Assembly: GCA_000708835.1 (NCBI GenBank)
Contig: DF237360.1
Location: 19,067 to 83,066 of the forward strand
Source: Klebsormidium nitens
Taxonomy: Eukaryota; Streptophyta; Klebsormidiophyceae; Klebsormidiales; Klebsormidiaceae
DNA: 64,000 bases
Direction: 5' to 3'
Shown: piece after piece, positions 35,647-49,100 of the stretch
Layout of the letters: each line of letters starts with the position of its first letter
Position numbering within the stretch: the stretch's first letter is position 1
Position numbers and translations under genes: made by a program
Notes under the pieces: generated by a model
Databases searched by the model: none
What the model saw: only the letters and a program-made list of their open reading frames with translations
Told to the model about the DNA's origin: nothing

Positions 35647-37302
35647 CACTTGGAAGTTACGTACTGACCACGAAAAGCAAGCCCGCTTATGCGGAATGCC
35701 GGAAAGTTGCCTGACGCCTGACGTCTTGGCCTACGGCAAGAAAAGTGTAGCACCGCCCTCTTGGAAGGAATCAGACACGTGTCTCGCTGACGAAGTGATA
35801 CGATTTGACACCCAGGTTGTATGTGGCTCTTACTTCGATGAACAAACTGCTTGTGTGTTCAAGTCCACTTTTGTAAGCGATTGCCTCCACTTGTTCCAGG
35901 GGGGGCCAGCTCCAGAGTGGAAGGGCGATAGAAGGGCGGCAAAGATATGCACTTCATGTACCTCAACACGGATTGTGTCCCGCAAGGAACTGTAAAGCCA
36001 TCAGGTATGGTACGCTTTGTTGGTAACAGGTACAGCCTAGAAATTGGGTGGTTTCGTATAGAAGGGCGGACAAGGTGGATGCGTTGGACAATCGACTCGG
36101 TTGAGGAGTCAAGCGCCCTTTGTAGGACCTGTGTAGGAAACCGGATGGACGGTGATTTGACATACTTGGAAAAAAGCCGCGTCCAGGTTCTTACATCAAC
36201 TTCTCTCGCAATTCGCTGTGGACATGGTTTCATTACAGGATCCTACCGTTTTTCTCCTCCTTTCAAATGATGTTGATGTTTCGATCCGGAGTCAACATTG
36301 TTGAGGTTCTCAACGAATGTTTTCTTTACTGGGGTTGATCGGCACTGGTGAAAAAAGACCATCGGCTGTTGGCCGCCTGGTCCAAGCCCAAATGTAATTG
36401 CAACTTGCTGAGTATCATAACTGCATGGCAGCATTGACATATTGAGAATACAATTAGTTTTACTTCCACTGGCTCGCTGTGTCAAACCGTTGGACTGTTG
36501 GCCGGACGGCCGCCCGGCGGGTACGGGCCGCCGCGGCCCATACCCGGGCCGGCCGGGCGTTGTTGCATATGCTGTTGCACTGCATGCGCCGCCGCGTATG
36601 ACCCAGGACTCATTGACGAGATCTCATGATGTTTCATGACATTTGACTGGGCGGCCCGGGCAGATATGTACTGACGGTATATACGCCCATATATTGGCAT
36701 GACTTTAGCTAGTATGATAAATGCAGGCGCGGCCGGTGCTTGAGCAAGCTATAATTAAGCCGATAAGTTCGTAGGATCAATGGATCATGCAGTGCGGATC
36801 GAGTATACGATCGAGCTTAAGTTAGATCTTATGGTTAAGTCGAGGAGCTCGCCATGTGCCAGCCAGCATGCGCACTGCGGGCAGCCATATGCCCATGGGA
36901 AAATTGCAGGCAGCTGCGGCAGCTGCCGGCCGGCCTGCAATTTTCCCATGCTCGATCTGAACTAGCTACTAGCTGCAAGTTCGATTCGACTAATCTTCGA
37001 CCAATGATGCAATCTGGACTACGTGTAAAATGGCAGCTCACATTGTTGACACTTATAACTCATTAGAAATTGCCTGCTGAATTCAGTATGTGATCGAATT
37101 GTCTCGGCAGGTGCCTTTCCACATGCATAAAAGTGTACAAAATGATCGGACTTGTCCGATTCGTGTCGCCCATTTGGGTTTGTGTTTGCAATTGGCGTGC
37201 TCTTGCGTGTACATGACGGTTTGATAAGGAAGCACGTATTCACTGGAACAAATCTCCGGTAATGGGCTCATATTGGCGCTTCATTTTGGACTCTCCCGAC
37301 AG
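35647..37302. other. Convergent gap, palindrome-rich
   Basis: This 1.65-kb region between the converging transporter and the LptC-like gene holds no exon I can defend. The part at 36480-37020 is full of short palindromes and two clear hairpins: 36519-36545 (12-bp arms, one mismatch, 3-base loop) and 36894-36950 (18-bp perfect arms). Confidence 0.6.
36894..36950. repeat. Perfect 18-bp inverted repeat
   Basis: Arms 36894-36911 and 36933-36950 are exact reverse complements (catgggaaaattgcaggc and its complement), with a 21-base loop that itself contains cagctg palindromes. It could be a miniature mobile element, a transcript hairpin or a terminator-like structure; the sequence does not decide. 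Confidence 0.85.
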
Positions 37303-38589
37303 TCACCTCGGACGATCAAAAACTTTGTCACACCATACCGAAATGTTGCCATCCGATGCCAGAGCATCAGTCGCTAGGTCCCAAGTCAACCCATCGCTTA
37401 CTTCGATCTGAATCTCTATGTTTTCCCTACCTTGCCGGCTACGCTTGTACGATGCCGATCTCCTCTCATTATCCCTTCCTATAGGAGACGGCTTTCCCGG
37501 CAGCAAAGCTCCGTTTCTATCAGATGGTGGCGCGCAAATTGGCTTCTCAATCTTACTTGTCCATGGCCGCGATTCAACCATAGGGGCAGCAACAAGCTTG
37601 CTCACTATACGACGCGCTTCCTTCTGTGCTGCTTGCCTGCCGCCGATTATTGTCGATGGGGACACAATCCATGCATGAGCAGGCCCCTCTACATTCAAAC
37701 ACCCAGACCACCCTTTAGGAGCAACCAGACCAAGAAAAGCCGAGCTCTTGTGCGGCTGCTTTGCTGGCTGGAGGAAGTTAGAGCTCTGCCCTTGCTTTCT
37801 CCGTGGTGCTGCTGAGACACTCGAAACAAGATTGAGGGCGGGGCCCCGAAGCCAGAAACTCGAACCGCGACAAGCGGCGACACCGCCATGCAGACGCAGT
37901 GTCTGGCTTTCAGGGCTCCAAGTCTACACAGGTGCCACACAAAGCAGGTGACATCAAGTTAGAACCTGACCTGACACTAAGGTTATGCAAGGCTAGGCTC
38001 AGGTATCAGAAGTAGGCATGGAATATGTCACTGATTTGCCTTCATTTCGAACATCTTGCTTGCCAAAGTGATGTCCAGAAAAAGGACTTGTCATGGTGGT
38101 CAAAAGCGAAAAGCTTCCAGCCATTCAAGGAGAGACTATGCAACTAATCCAAGGTGGATTGGATTGGCTCTGCTCAGCAAGTCACACCCTCACCATCGCC
38201 TCGCCCCTCAGTTGCAGCCCCGACGCAAGGTCCTGCACATAGACCCGGCCCTCCACATCCACGTCCCCACCACTTTCTCGCACTGAAGCCTTTTCTGACA
38301 TGAATCTGTAAGCGATTGCTCCTTTCATCAGGATTTCTCCTACCAAGCCCAATGCCAAGCCGCCACTCAGATCCTGGCCATACTCAACAGACGCAGACCT
38401 AATATGCCAAGCCAGCCTGGTCGTCCCTTCCAAGTCGAGCTCGTAGTTTTGCCACACTACACCTTCAGAATAAAGCACTGGCTTCTCTGAATCCTTCGAA
38501 TTGCGCGTCAGCTTTTCCTGCTCTGCTGTCGAGTTGACGTGGTGCGAGGAAGCAGGACCGTGGTTGCTCCTTGATCCAACTTGTCCCAT
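37303..38589 (-). CDS. Unnamed protein with LptC-like pattern, 2 exons
   Basis: The model is 338 residues, exons (minus) 38589-38194 and 37923-37303, in phase. I do not recognise a named plant protein. Residues of about 45-160 follow the pattern of LptC/DUF1239 proteins, which form a twisted beta-sheet and pass lipopolysaccharide through the bacterial periplasm. It has a YELDLEGTTRLAWHIRSASV-like strand pair, then DVDVEGRVYVQDLASGLQL, then a W-x-P...L-x-L-x-G-x-V stretch and FWLRGPAL. The rest (about 175-338) is basic, Ser/Pro-rich and without a clear fold. An in-frame TAG sits 12 bases before the ATG, but an acceptor-like ctgtacatag ends exactly there, so an upstream exon with a transit peptide or membrane anchor may be missing. 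Function is unknown; the LptC link is my reading of the pattern only. Confidence 0.6.
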
Positions 38590-40109
38590 ATTTGCAGAGA
38601 ACTATGTACAGAGTCAGGATAAGGCGGCTAGAGCACCAAACAAATGGGAGCTTCAGCATTCCCAAGACGTGATTAAAGGTTCGTGAGTGATTGCCATGAG
38701 GGCAGTGCTCGCTTCAAGGTCAATGAAGGGCTTGACAAGCTTGTCAGACAGAAGTGGAAGCAATGCCAGGAAGGGAGCTGGGCACTAGCTAGGAGGCCAC
38801 TCGCCCGCCAAGTGACTGATTCAAGCCAATGCTGCAAATGCCTGCCGCCATCAATCCTCCACAAGCTCAGAACATTCATCCGTAGCCCGTCCTAGTCCCT
38901 TCGTATCAGCTATACAAGCTTCGGAGTTCTTTTGAACCATCATTCTCCTTGTGATCGTAGAGAAGTTTCTTGCAAAACCTAGAAAATGTGCAATAGTAGC
39001 GACCTATCGTGTTTCTAACTGTAATTTGTAAAGCGATTGCATCACGAAACAAGGGCAAGACCTGTGCGCGCTGATTGTCCTGTGCAAAGCTGCACAAACC
39101 TGGCCGTGAGCCCGTCCTTTCTAGCGGGACAACAGCTGCTCCTGATCTTCCAAGTAGAAACAAAGCATCTCTCCGAATCTACCGTACGAGCCCCAGAACC
39201 GAATCGGGTCCAGAAGTGGATCGAGCTGACCCAGAAGTGGATCAATTTGTTTGTTATCTTGTTCCAGTCTACGCCGATCGCCGATACCTATAGTCGTTTT
39301 GCATTTTATGACCAAAAACAAAGGTTTTCAGGGCTGCAAGGACCTCCTCTTGGCCAAATTTTAATCCGTTTGCAGCCCTAGATGAGGTTTAGAAAAAGAG
39401 GATATGCGGCGAAAACTGATCGCAAATTGGTTCAGATTTGATCACAGCATTGCAGATAAACGCTCAAAAAATAAGGTGAGCCGGTATAGGGTCCCGTACG
39501 GTAGGTACAAAACAGAAGCTGCCAACAAACAAAACCATGCACTGATCAATCCATGAAAATGGTGAAGTTAAGCTTATAAGTGAAGCTTCTCTGGTACCTA
39601 CCTACGTGCTGGACATTTGTGTTGCAACACAAATGTCCATGGCACAGATTTGTCGCGGCGACCTTCGCAATAGAGGTCCGCTCAGGACAGTCGCTCCAAT
39701 GGACAGCGATAAACCCAATCGGACGGTCAGTATCGCTCAGATGAGGTTTCGACTTCCCGCTGTTTTTTACGAACAAGAAAGAAGGGTGGCCAAATTTGTG
39801 CTTCTGCCAGTGCTGCTTCTGAGGACGCTTTTTCGATACGGCCAGCTATTCAGAAAGAGGAGAAGCTGGGGCGCTCACAACTGAATGCATTGGGCAAGCT
39901 GGGTGACGCTGGGTAACGGGCAATTGGAGGGATCGCCTGCGGAAGTTCTGGTCCTGAGTACCGTGCGATCAAGGAGGCGTGCACATCAACTCTTGTCAGG
40001 GGCCAGATTAGAGTCGCTCTGCTGCTGACCAGGCGTCTTGTTAAAAAAGAACTGCTGAAAGTTGGAGGAGCTCACTTGGTAAACTGTGGGTTCCTTCCAT
40101 ATAAGAAGT
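38590..40109. promoter_or_regulatory. Shared upstream region, LptC-like gene / SMC4
   Basis: A 1.5-kb gap between diverging start codons, the longest of the four head-to-head gaps. It may hide a first exon of the minus gene, since an open frame from 38879 to 38673 begins with ATG but shows no recognisable protein. A direct repeat of aagtggatc lies near 39220-39240. No other feature is supported. Confidence 0.45.
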
Positions 40110-43100
40110 ATGGGCCGGGAGATGGTAACTTCCCCTGGGGCAGGCGAAGGGCGGCAGTCGCAGGTCCCCAGGCTAGTAATCACACGCATGGAGCTTGTGA
40201 ACTTCAAGTCCTATGCCGGCACAAAATCCATAGGCCCCTTTCACAAGGTAAGACTGGCTCGTTTCATGAGTAATGTAGTTGGTCGCCGTTGCATATCCAA
40301 ACGAAGGTAACAGCCAAACACTGTTTGGAATGCGGAGACCTTTGGAAGTCCTCTGCCTTTCAGTCTTGCTGGAAGGGGCCAACGTGCAGCCCACGCTGTT
40401 GTAGATCAATTGATCGTAAAATGGGCTTGCTTTCTGCTATGAAGGGTGTGAGTGTGATGCCCAGTCTACAGCCAAAGGAATGCTGTCATTCAAGAGCGAC
40501 ACCTGGTGGACCTGGAGAATCCTCAACGATTACCCGACGATAGGAAGCCTCAGCATTTGCAAATCTAAGAATCCAAGATTGCATGGCACTGCCAGTAGCA
40601 AAACCGTGTGACTGTGACCAACTCGTCTAGAAGATCTTGGTGAATGGACTGCAAGTTCTCTGCTAGAACCTCCTCTGCATAATGTGGTGGCAGTCTCGCA
40701 ACGGACTTACGAAAGCTCTGATAGAGCAATCTTCTGCCACGATTCCTTCTTTTTTCTGCTCTTTCTCCCCCAAGGTCGCCGCTTATGTAGCGCCTGTACT
40801 CCTGCAGTGCTTCTCTTCTGTTGTTGGTCCAAATGGGAGCGGGAAGTCGAACGTCATCGACGCCATGCTCTTTGTTTTTGGGAAGAAGGCAAAGCAGGTA
40901 TGTCCGCTGAAACCTTACCGTGGCAGCCAGAAAGTTTTCCCTGCGTTGCCTCTCCCCAAGGGCTTTTCGCAAGCACATCTTGAGTTCATGGTGGTAGATT
41001 AATGGTGCACATCTGATTAGCAGAGTGGTAATGTGGGTCAAGAATGCTCACACAGTTTCGTCATTCAAGATTCTGCCCGCTGTGGAGTTTGGAGTGTAAA
41101 GGCTCCCATAGCTAGCGTTGCAAGTATCGTTTATCATCGCCAACACTGATGAGGCACAATGATCGGACAGAAAATGTTGCCCCCCCATGTCTGCAGCTAC
41201 GGCTCAACAAAGTCTCGGAGCTGATCCACAACTCGACAAACCATCAGAACCTGCCTTATGCAGAGGTCTCGGTATACTTCCAGATGATCGTTGACTTGGT
41301 AAGCGATCCATTCTTTCCAGACCAGTGTGTCTCCAAAGTTGCTGGACCTTCAGACATGATCAAAGCTGGTCATGCCTCTCGTAGGGCAGAATTACTTTGG
41401 AGGCCATTGAACAATGATATCTACACGCAAGCCCTGGGCAATCTTTGAATACGTCCTTCTCCGGGGGAGGGACCCCAGCGACCATCCACTGTACAGAACT
41501 TTCCGTTCATAGAGAAGAAGGTTCGAACTAACCAGATAGACATGACATACTCTGTTCAATGATCGACGTGCAGGATGATGAGAACTCAGAGCCCGTGCCG
41601 GGGACTGAGCTCGTGGTAACTAGGCGCGCCAACCGGGACAACAGTTCTAAGTACATGATCAACGGCAGGAACAGCACGTTCACAGAGGTCACGGAACTGC
41701 TCAAAGGGAAGGGCATCGACCTTGACAACAACCGCTTCCTGATCCTCCAGGTGGGGTGCTGTGCTCTCTTTCAGTGAATTGCAAACTTTCAAGGTTTGTG
41801 CCCATACCAACTTGACATGGGCGGTGGCTGAGTTGCGATTGGCAGTGGCTGAGGTGTATTTAGCAGAATGACATGTATCAGGCTGCGTCAAGCAAATAGT
41901 CCCAGTCAAGCCGTTCGCTGCTTCGATTCGCTACCCGCATCCAGGGCTTTCCACCAGAGGTCAACCATCCACTTGCTGAAGTAATTGCTTCACGAAGAGC
42001 CTTCCTGTGCTAGACTCATGGTATGCACAGTCGCAAGCTCCAGGTGAGCGCCGCTTTCAAGGCCCTGTTTCTGAGGCGTGTGTTGCTGCTCAGGGCGAGG
42101 TGGAGCAGATTGCCATGATGAAGCCCAAGGCGCAAGGCCCCCACGACGAGGGCCTCCTCGAGTACCTCTCAGACATCATCGGCTGCGACCACTACAACGA
42201 GCGCATCGACCAGGCCAGCCAAAAGTGAGCAAGGATCCTGGCTTTGGATTCGTTTTGGTGGAGCGGGGTTTCAAAGGGTTGCACTTGCAAGTATGTTCTG
42301 ATGCAGTCACACAACGGCTGAACTAAGAAGTCTGATGGCCTGTCTCCGAAAAGATTTGAGTCCGGTTCTGCAGATTGACCGCTTTGAGATTAGACAGCCG
42401 GTTGAGCTGTGCTGGCGTGTTGGTGCATTCTTGTACCTCACCGGTGGTCCTACTCAAATTTGATATCATATTCCTTGAAAAATCCCGTGCCTGTTTGTCT
42501 CGAATATAGAAGTTCCACGTCGCTTCAAAACGAGCTTGCCGTCAGGTGTGGTTGTGAGAGTTCGTTTCGTCGTCTCTGTTCGGATCACGAGCTGGTCGAT
42601 CGAAGCTCTAAGGCATCTGTCTCTGCAGGGTCGAGCAACTGAGCGAGGAGCGCACAGGGAAGCTCCAGCATGTCAAGATTGCGGAGAAGCAGATGTCCAG
42701 CCTCGAGGTAAGTCTGAGCTCTGGAAGTCACCCCATGAGGAAAATCAGCAGGCTCCTTTGCAAGGAGACTGGTACCAGCTTTGAGCGAACCTCGAAGCAG
42801 ACAGGAAGCAGATCATGGAAAGCGTCAGGCTTTGGACAGGCTCACCTCGCGGTTGTTGTCTCTATTCGACATTATCAAGAGCACCCCTCCTCATTTGCCG
42901 TTACAAATTCGCGGTCTCGTCGAAGTTGACTAGCTTGTGCAGATTTTGGGCTGCCATACAAGAACTCGTGGCTTCAAAGTCGTCCTGTTGGGTGCTAGTA
43001 CTGATTCCTTTGTCGGTGGGACACGTTCTGATACTAACGTTTTTCTTCTTGCAGGGCGCCAAGACTGAGGCGGAGCTGTTCATCCGGAAGGAGTCGGAGC

Positions 43101-46100
43101 TGCTCCAGGCTAAGGTAATCGACCTGCAGCTGTGCCTGGAGGAGAACGAGCGCGCGCTCGTGACCAATAAGGCCAACCAGGCCGCACTTGAGAAGAAGCT
43201 CGAGGAGGAACGGTGAGCGTGATTCTTGTGGTTATGCTGTCGAGAAACATGGTAAAATGAATTGAACGCCATGCTGATCTATGCAATTTTGTAAGCTGAG
43301 AAAGGACCTCGTTCAGAGTACCCATCCCTAACCTGATTCTTGGAGCAATTAGTGCCGAAGCCGGCAGGTAGCGCTGCAAAAGACGTCGTGTCGTGTACCG
43401 AGTTCGAGAGTTCACTGCTCCTCTCAGCGTTTTCCCAAGCGTTACATTCTTATGAGGCGATAGGAGCAGAGGGCCCCCAACGATCGACACGTCTGCGAGT
43501 GGGAATTGGGAGTTGAATCTGCGGCATACGCACTATTCAAAGGACTAGCACGTAATTGTTCAGCATCTGCGCTCGTCCTTCCCTACGGCAAGCTCCAAAG
43601 TGATGCATTTTCGACTTCTTTCGCTACAGCGCCAAGCGGGCCGACGACGAAGCGCAGGCCAAGGTACTGGAGAAGGAGTTTACCGTCCACCGGAAGGCCT
43701 TCGAGGTCAGCATCCGTTCCCTTATGGTGGTTCCGACCTTTGAAACTTTCGTTCTTGGACCAGAAACAACGTCACGCTGTTCGTCAAACGTGGCCCCCTT
43801 ACCAATTGCGGTGAAAGGTCACCAACGAATATTGAATCGTCTATCGTCCTGTATTTCGAGTTCCGAAACTGCCAAACGGTGCTAAATCTGGCGTCGACAT
43901 AAGCTGCCAAGTTTCCGGTGGTATCACGTATGGAGTAACATATTCAGACCGGCAATTGGTATTAGACTTCAGACTGCTGTTCCTTCGAGCCGCCCCTCAA
44001 AAGGCGGGGGGTCCCACCATAGTCTTGCTTCCCAGCCCTCTGCAACGTCATCCTTCCCGTTCGTTGACCTCGTCCTACCTCTCGGTCCCCCATCCTAGTT
44101 CGTGAGCGATGCCTTTGGTGTATGCGTTTGTATGTGAAAGAATTATCAACCACCCCGTGAGCTCCAATCCTGCTCTTTTCAACATCCGCAGCGCGTCTAT
44201 TGCTATCGTTTTCGTCTGCTGACGTGTAGTTTCTTCTCTGTCCTCGTGCAGAAAATCGAGAAGGAGCTGGACAGCGCCAAGGAGCAGTTCGCCGAGTTCG
44301 AGCGCAAGGACGTCAAACTCCGCGAGGATCTGAAGCACCTCAAGGAGAAGCTGAAGAAGCTCGACCAGAAAGCCAAAAAGGTGCGCTCCGCGCCCACATA
44401 TCTTACGTAGAAGCACTTGCCCCGATGGCGATGGGTTGCTCGCCCGTAGGTGCTGACCATTCTGCGCCAGCCGACAGTAAGCTCTTGCCCGCGCGAAGGT
44501 CAGCAATCAGACCACTTTTTAGAAGTGCCCTCGAACCGAGAAGCTTGTGCTTCATACAAGAACGTCTGAAGTCTTTCGTCCCTAGTCTGAAACAACGGTT
44601 CTGGCTCTCTAAAAGGTCATCCACGAAGTCTCGGCGACCTTATTAGAGAGGCATCCGGCTGAAATATGTTCATTGCTGGCTTTCAGGACGTCCAAAAGCG
44701 GGCAGAGCTGGAGAAGGAGTCTGCGGACGCTGTGGAAAGCATCCCGCGGCTCGAGGGGGAGCACGCGCAACTGGTAGCGGACCTGCCGGCGCAGGAGAAG
44801 CTGCTCGACGAGTACAAGGAGAAAGCCAAAGGTAGGTCATGTGGAGAGCTTCCTTTTCTGGGCGCATCTCAGACCTATGATGCGAGCATATTCAAATACA
44901 TTGTAACCAATTGATGCGCAACTCAGCGCAGGAACAGAAAGGACAAGAGTTGAATGGTCAGATTTCGCGTTTCTCCTGTAGGGACAGTTGAAACAACTGC
45001 TTCTACATGTTGAGAGACCTGTTCCTCCACATCCAGGCTCTTCCGAAGCCATTGAAATTACGACGCTGTATCAGACCGACCGTCAAAACGTCTTCCGTCT
45101 TTTACCAGTGTGCCAGTCTTTCCCTCTCCAACACGGTCGCTTAATCGAGGACGATAATGGATACCATCTACAAATTCTGCTGTCCGTTCGTCCGCTGCAG
45201 CCGAGATGGAGCAGTACCGTGAAAAGCTGCAGGCGGTGCATGGGGAGCTGGAGCCGTTCGAGAAGGACATGAGTGAAACCAAGGCCAGGATGGACGTCGC
45301 GACGGCCGAGCGGAACCTGCTCGTCGAGAAAGTGAGCCAATTCTTATATGATTTTTAAATAAGTTTGAAAAATTTCTTGATAGCCCACTGCGATTTCCTT
45401 CCGGAACCGGGATGCCTCAGGAGACTGCCTGTCGCTCGAACCAGTTTGCGCGCATTCAGCGTCACTCATACGTATAGGAGTGGCAGAAGGCGCTCCTGTA
45501 CTGTAAGAGGAGCCTATGTGTGTTCAAACGTTTTGACGCCCAGGCAATGCTGGAGTGTTGCACTTGGGTAGGTATGTCGCATAACATGCCCTATCACAAT
45601 GGCTTGCCGTTAAATATCCGTTGTCAACACGGTTTTGGACCGGGAGACTATCGTTCGGGTCATCCATGTTACCCAGTCGCAGATCCTCCTGCTCTGCAAG
45701 CCTGCAGAAATCTTTGTACCCTTGAGGTCGCAGATATGTTGACCGAGATAGCCGGGTATGTACCCTTAGAACGTTGTGGAAACGTCCCGGGATTGAATCC
45801 GGCAATATAGGGATTCAGCGAATGCAACTGGTTGATGGACGTCCAATGGAATGCGTCCGTTTGTCATCCTGTTCTAGCTTCTTCGTTAGTTAAGGCATGC
45901 TTATCCTAATCATGAAGTCTGCTTAACCTAGTACTTGCACGATTGCGCCACGTGTTGCACGCTTACAGGCTAGTCGAGTCGATCTGGCACCGATGATGCC
46001 GGTTTTCTCCCTGCAGCACGCCTCTGCCGAAAAGGCCTTTGCAGACGCGTCTGCCTCTCGGACGGAAACGGAGGCGCGCATTGCGGACACCGAGAAGGAG

Positions 46101-49100
46101 ATCCGGACCATCTCGGGCAGCCTGCAGCAGAAAAAGGCCGATGCAACGGCGGCTCGTGACGAGGAGAAGGTATGGTTGCTTGTACTTCGTTGCAGAATAA
46201 TATGACGAGCGCTTTGATGCAATCAGCATTTTCGTCAAGCAGGACTCTGCTTTCTAGTGAAAGTCACGATTCTATGGGACATTGCTTAGTTGGGAAGCTC
46301 GGTTTCGTATCGCAGGTGGTGTTTTGGCGGATTGACCCTCTAGCTCCTTGTTCGATCGCACTGTCCACCACTACCGTGTGTCGATTGACAGGACTGATCA
46401 CCGTGATCAAAGGTTTCGCTTCAGCTTTAGTTGATCTTGCGACCTATCATTACAATTTATAATAACTCAAGATCTGCACTATACTGGCCCTTATGGACGC
46501 ATCCGGTTCTTTTTGCCAGGCTTGCCAAGCGTCCGAAGCCGCGGTCTCGTCCGAGGTCCAGATGCTGCGCGGACGGGTCGGCGAGCTGCGCTCCGCTCGC
46601 GACTCGGAGCAGAGCCGGGGCAGAATCTCCCAGGCGTTTACCGCGGCCAAAAGAGAGGGGCGCCTGCCCGGGTTCCTCGGCCGGTTGGGGGAGCTAGGCG
46701 CAATCAACGGTGGGTTCAACATTGTGAGAAAATTTGGGTTGGGTTTCTGATATCAGAAAATGAACTTCGTAAGTGGCCCGACACGAGCGAGTATGAATTT
46801 GGCGAATGTTTGAAGAGGCGAAAGTATGCGTGGCGGAACGATGTGTATGCTGCCTGCTTCGTAAATGAGGATGTTGCTTCGATGAAGCTTCCATTACAAC
46901 CAGAGATAGGTCCAAGAGCAGGAAACCCGTTTTGTCAAGGGCCTTACAGTTAGGGCAATAAAAAGAGATAGTTGCTTGAAGGCCTTCAGCTGAGCTAGTG
47001 AACGGCCGTTCCAGAAGCTTGACCGAGGCCCTCGATCCGACGAAAACAAGTAGCCTCTCTGTCAGCGGTTCCCAACTCAACAACTACGCGTCTGAAGCAA
47101 CGCCGGAAAGCCGCAAACTCCAAACTCAAGATGGGGTCTTAAGGATTGCCGAAATATTGAAGTGCTGCTTTCTTCGCAGCCAAGTATGACGTGGCCATCT
47201 CTACCGGGTGCTCCCAGCTGGACGCGTTTCTGGTCGACAATGCGGCTACCGCGCAGGCGTGCATCAAGATCCTTAAGGAACAGCAGTTGGGCATCGCTAC
47301 CTTCATAGCGCTGGTTAGTCATCTCGCACTGCTTTTTTCAATCAATCTGGTAAGATATTTGTCAGATAGAGTGGCCTTTCTCATCGCTTTTTGACTTACA
47401 GAGGCTTTGCCCTTTCTCCTCAGTGGAGCTCTCATCTTTCGAGATTGTCTCGGTTGTAGGTGCTACTTTCAAGGGTCCTGGCAGCGGAAGCAAGGCAAGC
47501 ACGTAGCTGTTCTGCGCTGCCAAGAGATCCGCACAGTCTCCATGCCTCGCCGCCCACTCCAACCCCTCTTGCATACATCGACTTCCCGAATAACGACCCA
47601 ACCCTTGGATTATATTCCCTACCAATCCGCTTCAAGTTACCCCCAACCTCAGTCCTCCCCTTTCCCTTTTCAACCCCCGGCTTCTCACCTCAATTTCCCG
47701 ACCCCTTTCAGGACAAGCAGCAGCACTTCCAGGCCGCCATGAACGACCCGGTGCAAACCCCCGAGCACGCCCCCCGCCTCTTCGACCTCATCACCTTTGC
47801 GGCCGAGCGGGTGAAGCCCGCCTTCTGGTACGCCCTGCGCAATACGCTGGTCGCGGACAATTTGGACCAAGCGCAGCGGATAGCGTATGGGCCCGACAAG
47901 CGCTTCCGACGGGTGGTCACGCTGCAGGGGCAGGTGGGTGCATTGGAACCGAAAGCGCTTTAAACGCGGTTTCTTTGTGTGGGACTCTCTTGGCTGGTCA
48001 TGTCCGCGAGATGGTCATGTCCGCGAGATCAGGCCTGGTGTGTCTCAGGACCCAGAAAAGCCCACCTGATTGAGAATCACTGTCTACTTTTCGCAGACGT
48101 CTTTCGTCTGTGATTGCCAGATGTTCAATTGCTCATGGGTTAGGGACAATCAGCGCGTTCCTCTTTGAGAGCAGTACTCAAGCTCCAAGTTCCTCAAAGC
48201 GTCGGTAAAGCCGCTCCTTCTTGAAAGGTGTCGAAGGCAGCCGGATGCTACTGGCGGCCGACACTCTCGCACTCGTGAACTTTCAAAACCCTGCAAGCTT
48301 TCGCCCCGAGCCCGTCAAGCCTGATTAAAATGGAGATACCCATCCGCACTTACAGCAGCGGACAGCGGATGCAGCGGACACGATGTCCAGGACTTGTTTG
48401 CTTCATCACGCACGTCGGCTTTCCAACTTCACCTTCTTATGTAGGAAAGCGTCTCCTATGTTGGTCAAATCATCGGAAGCAGCGGAGTCTATGGAAGGCG
48501 GCTGCTTGGTGCAGTGAGGACATTCGCAACCCCACCTCATCCGCAACATGTTTTTAAAAACCTACACCCAAGTATAAAACCTGAACCTAATCCCCAAGGC
48601 CAAACTTCTCGGGTAATCGAGAGCAGCGGGACTATGTCTTGCTGCGCTCCCAACACCTACATCCACAACCCTCCGCCGTACCTACATTCTATCAACTAAA
48701 CACATGGCTCTAATTCTCAAAATCATACCTAAACCTTACCATACCTAACCATAACCCCCAGGTGATTGAGAGCAGCGGGACTATGTCCGGCGGCGGCAAA
48801 CCCCAGAGCGGCAAAATGGGCTCGCGGCTGGACAAGGGTTTGGGGGTTTCGGACCGCGAGCTCGAGACGTTGGAGCGCCAACTGGCGGACAAGACGGCGC
48901 AGCTGGAGGAATTCCGGGCGCGGGGGCAGGCGGCCGGAACGGCGGCGGAACGGGCGGAACGGGAGCTGGCGGAGCTGGAGATGCGGCTGCCCAAGGCGAA
49001 GCTCGAGGTGAGGGGTTTTAAGGGATTGAGCCTGTTTCGGTTATTAAAGGTGGTTTTGTAGACGGACTTTTGGAGGGATAGAGGATCTTCTGAACGCACG

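Noticed and set aside
35859-36233. Minus-strand open frame of 124 codons in the transporter / LptC-like gap
   Set aside because: Composition and residue pattern look random; no splice partners or motif found.
36960-37000. tRNA-like ggttcgattc-type words
   Set aside because: Isolated T-loop-like words occur, but no cloverleaf can be formed around them.
38673-38879. Possible first exon of the LptC-like gene
   Set aside because: It starts with ATG and could be a transit peptide, but I could not find a donor in the right phase to join it; left as a note only.
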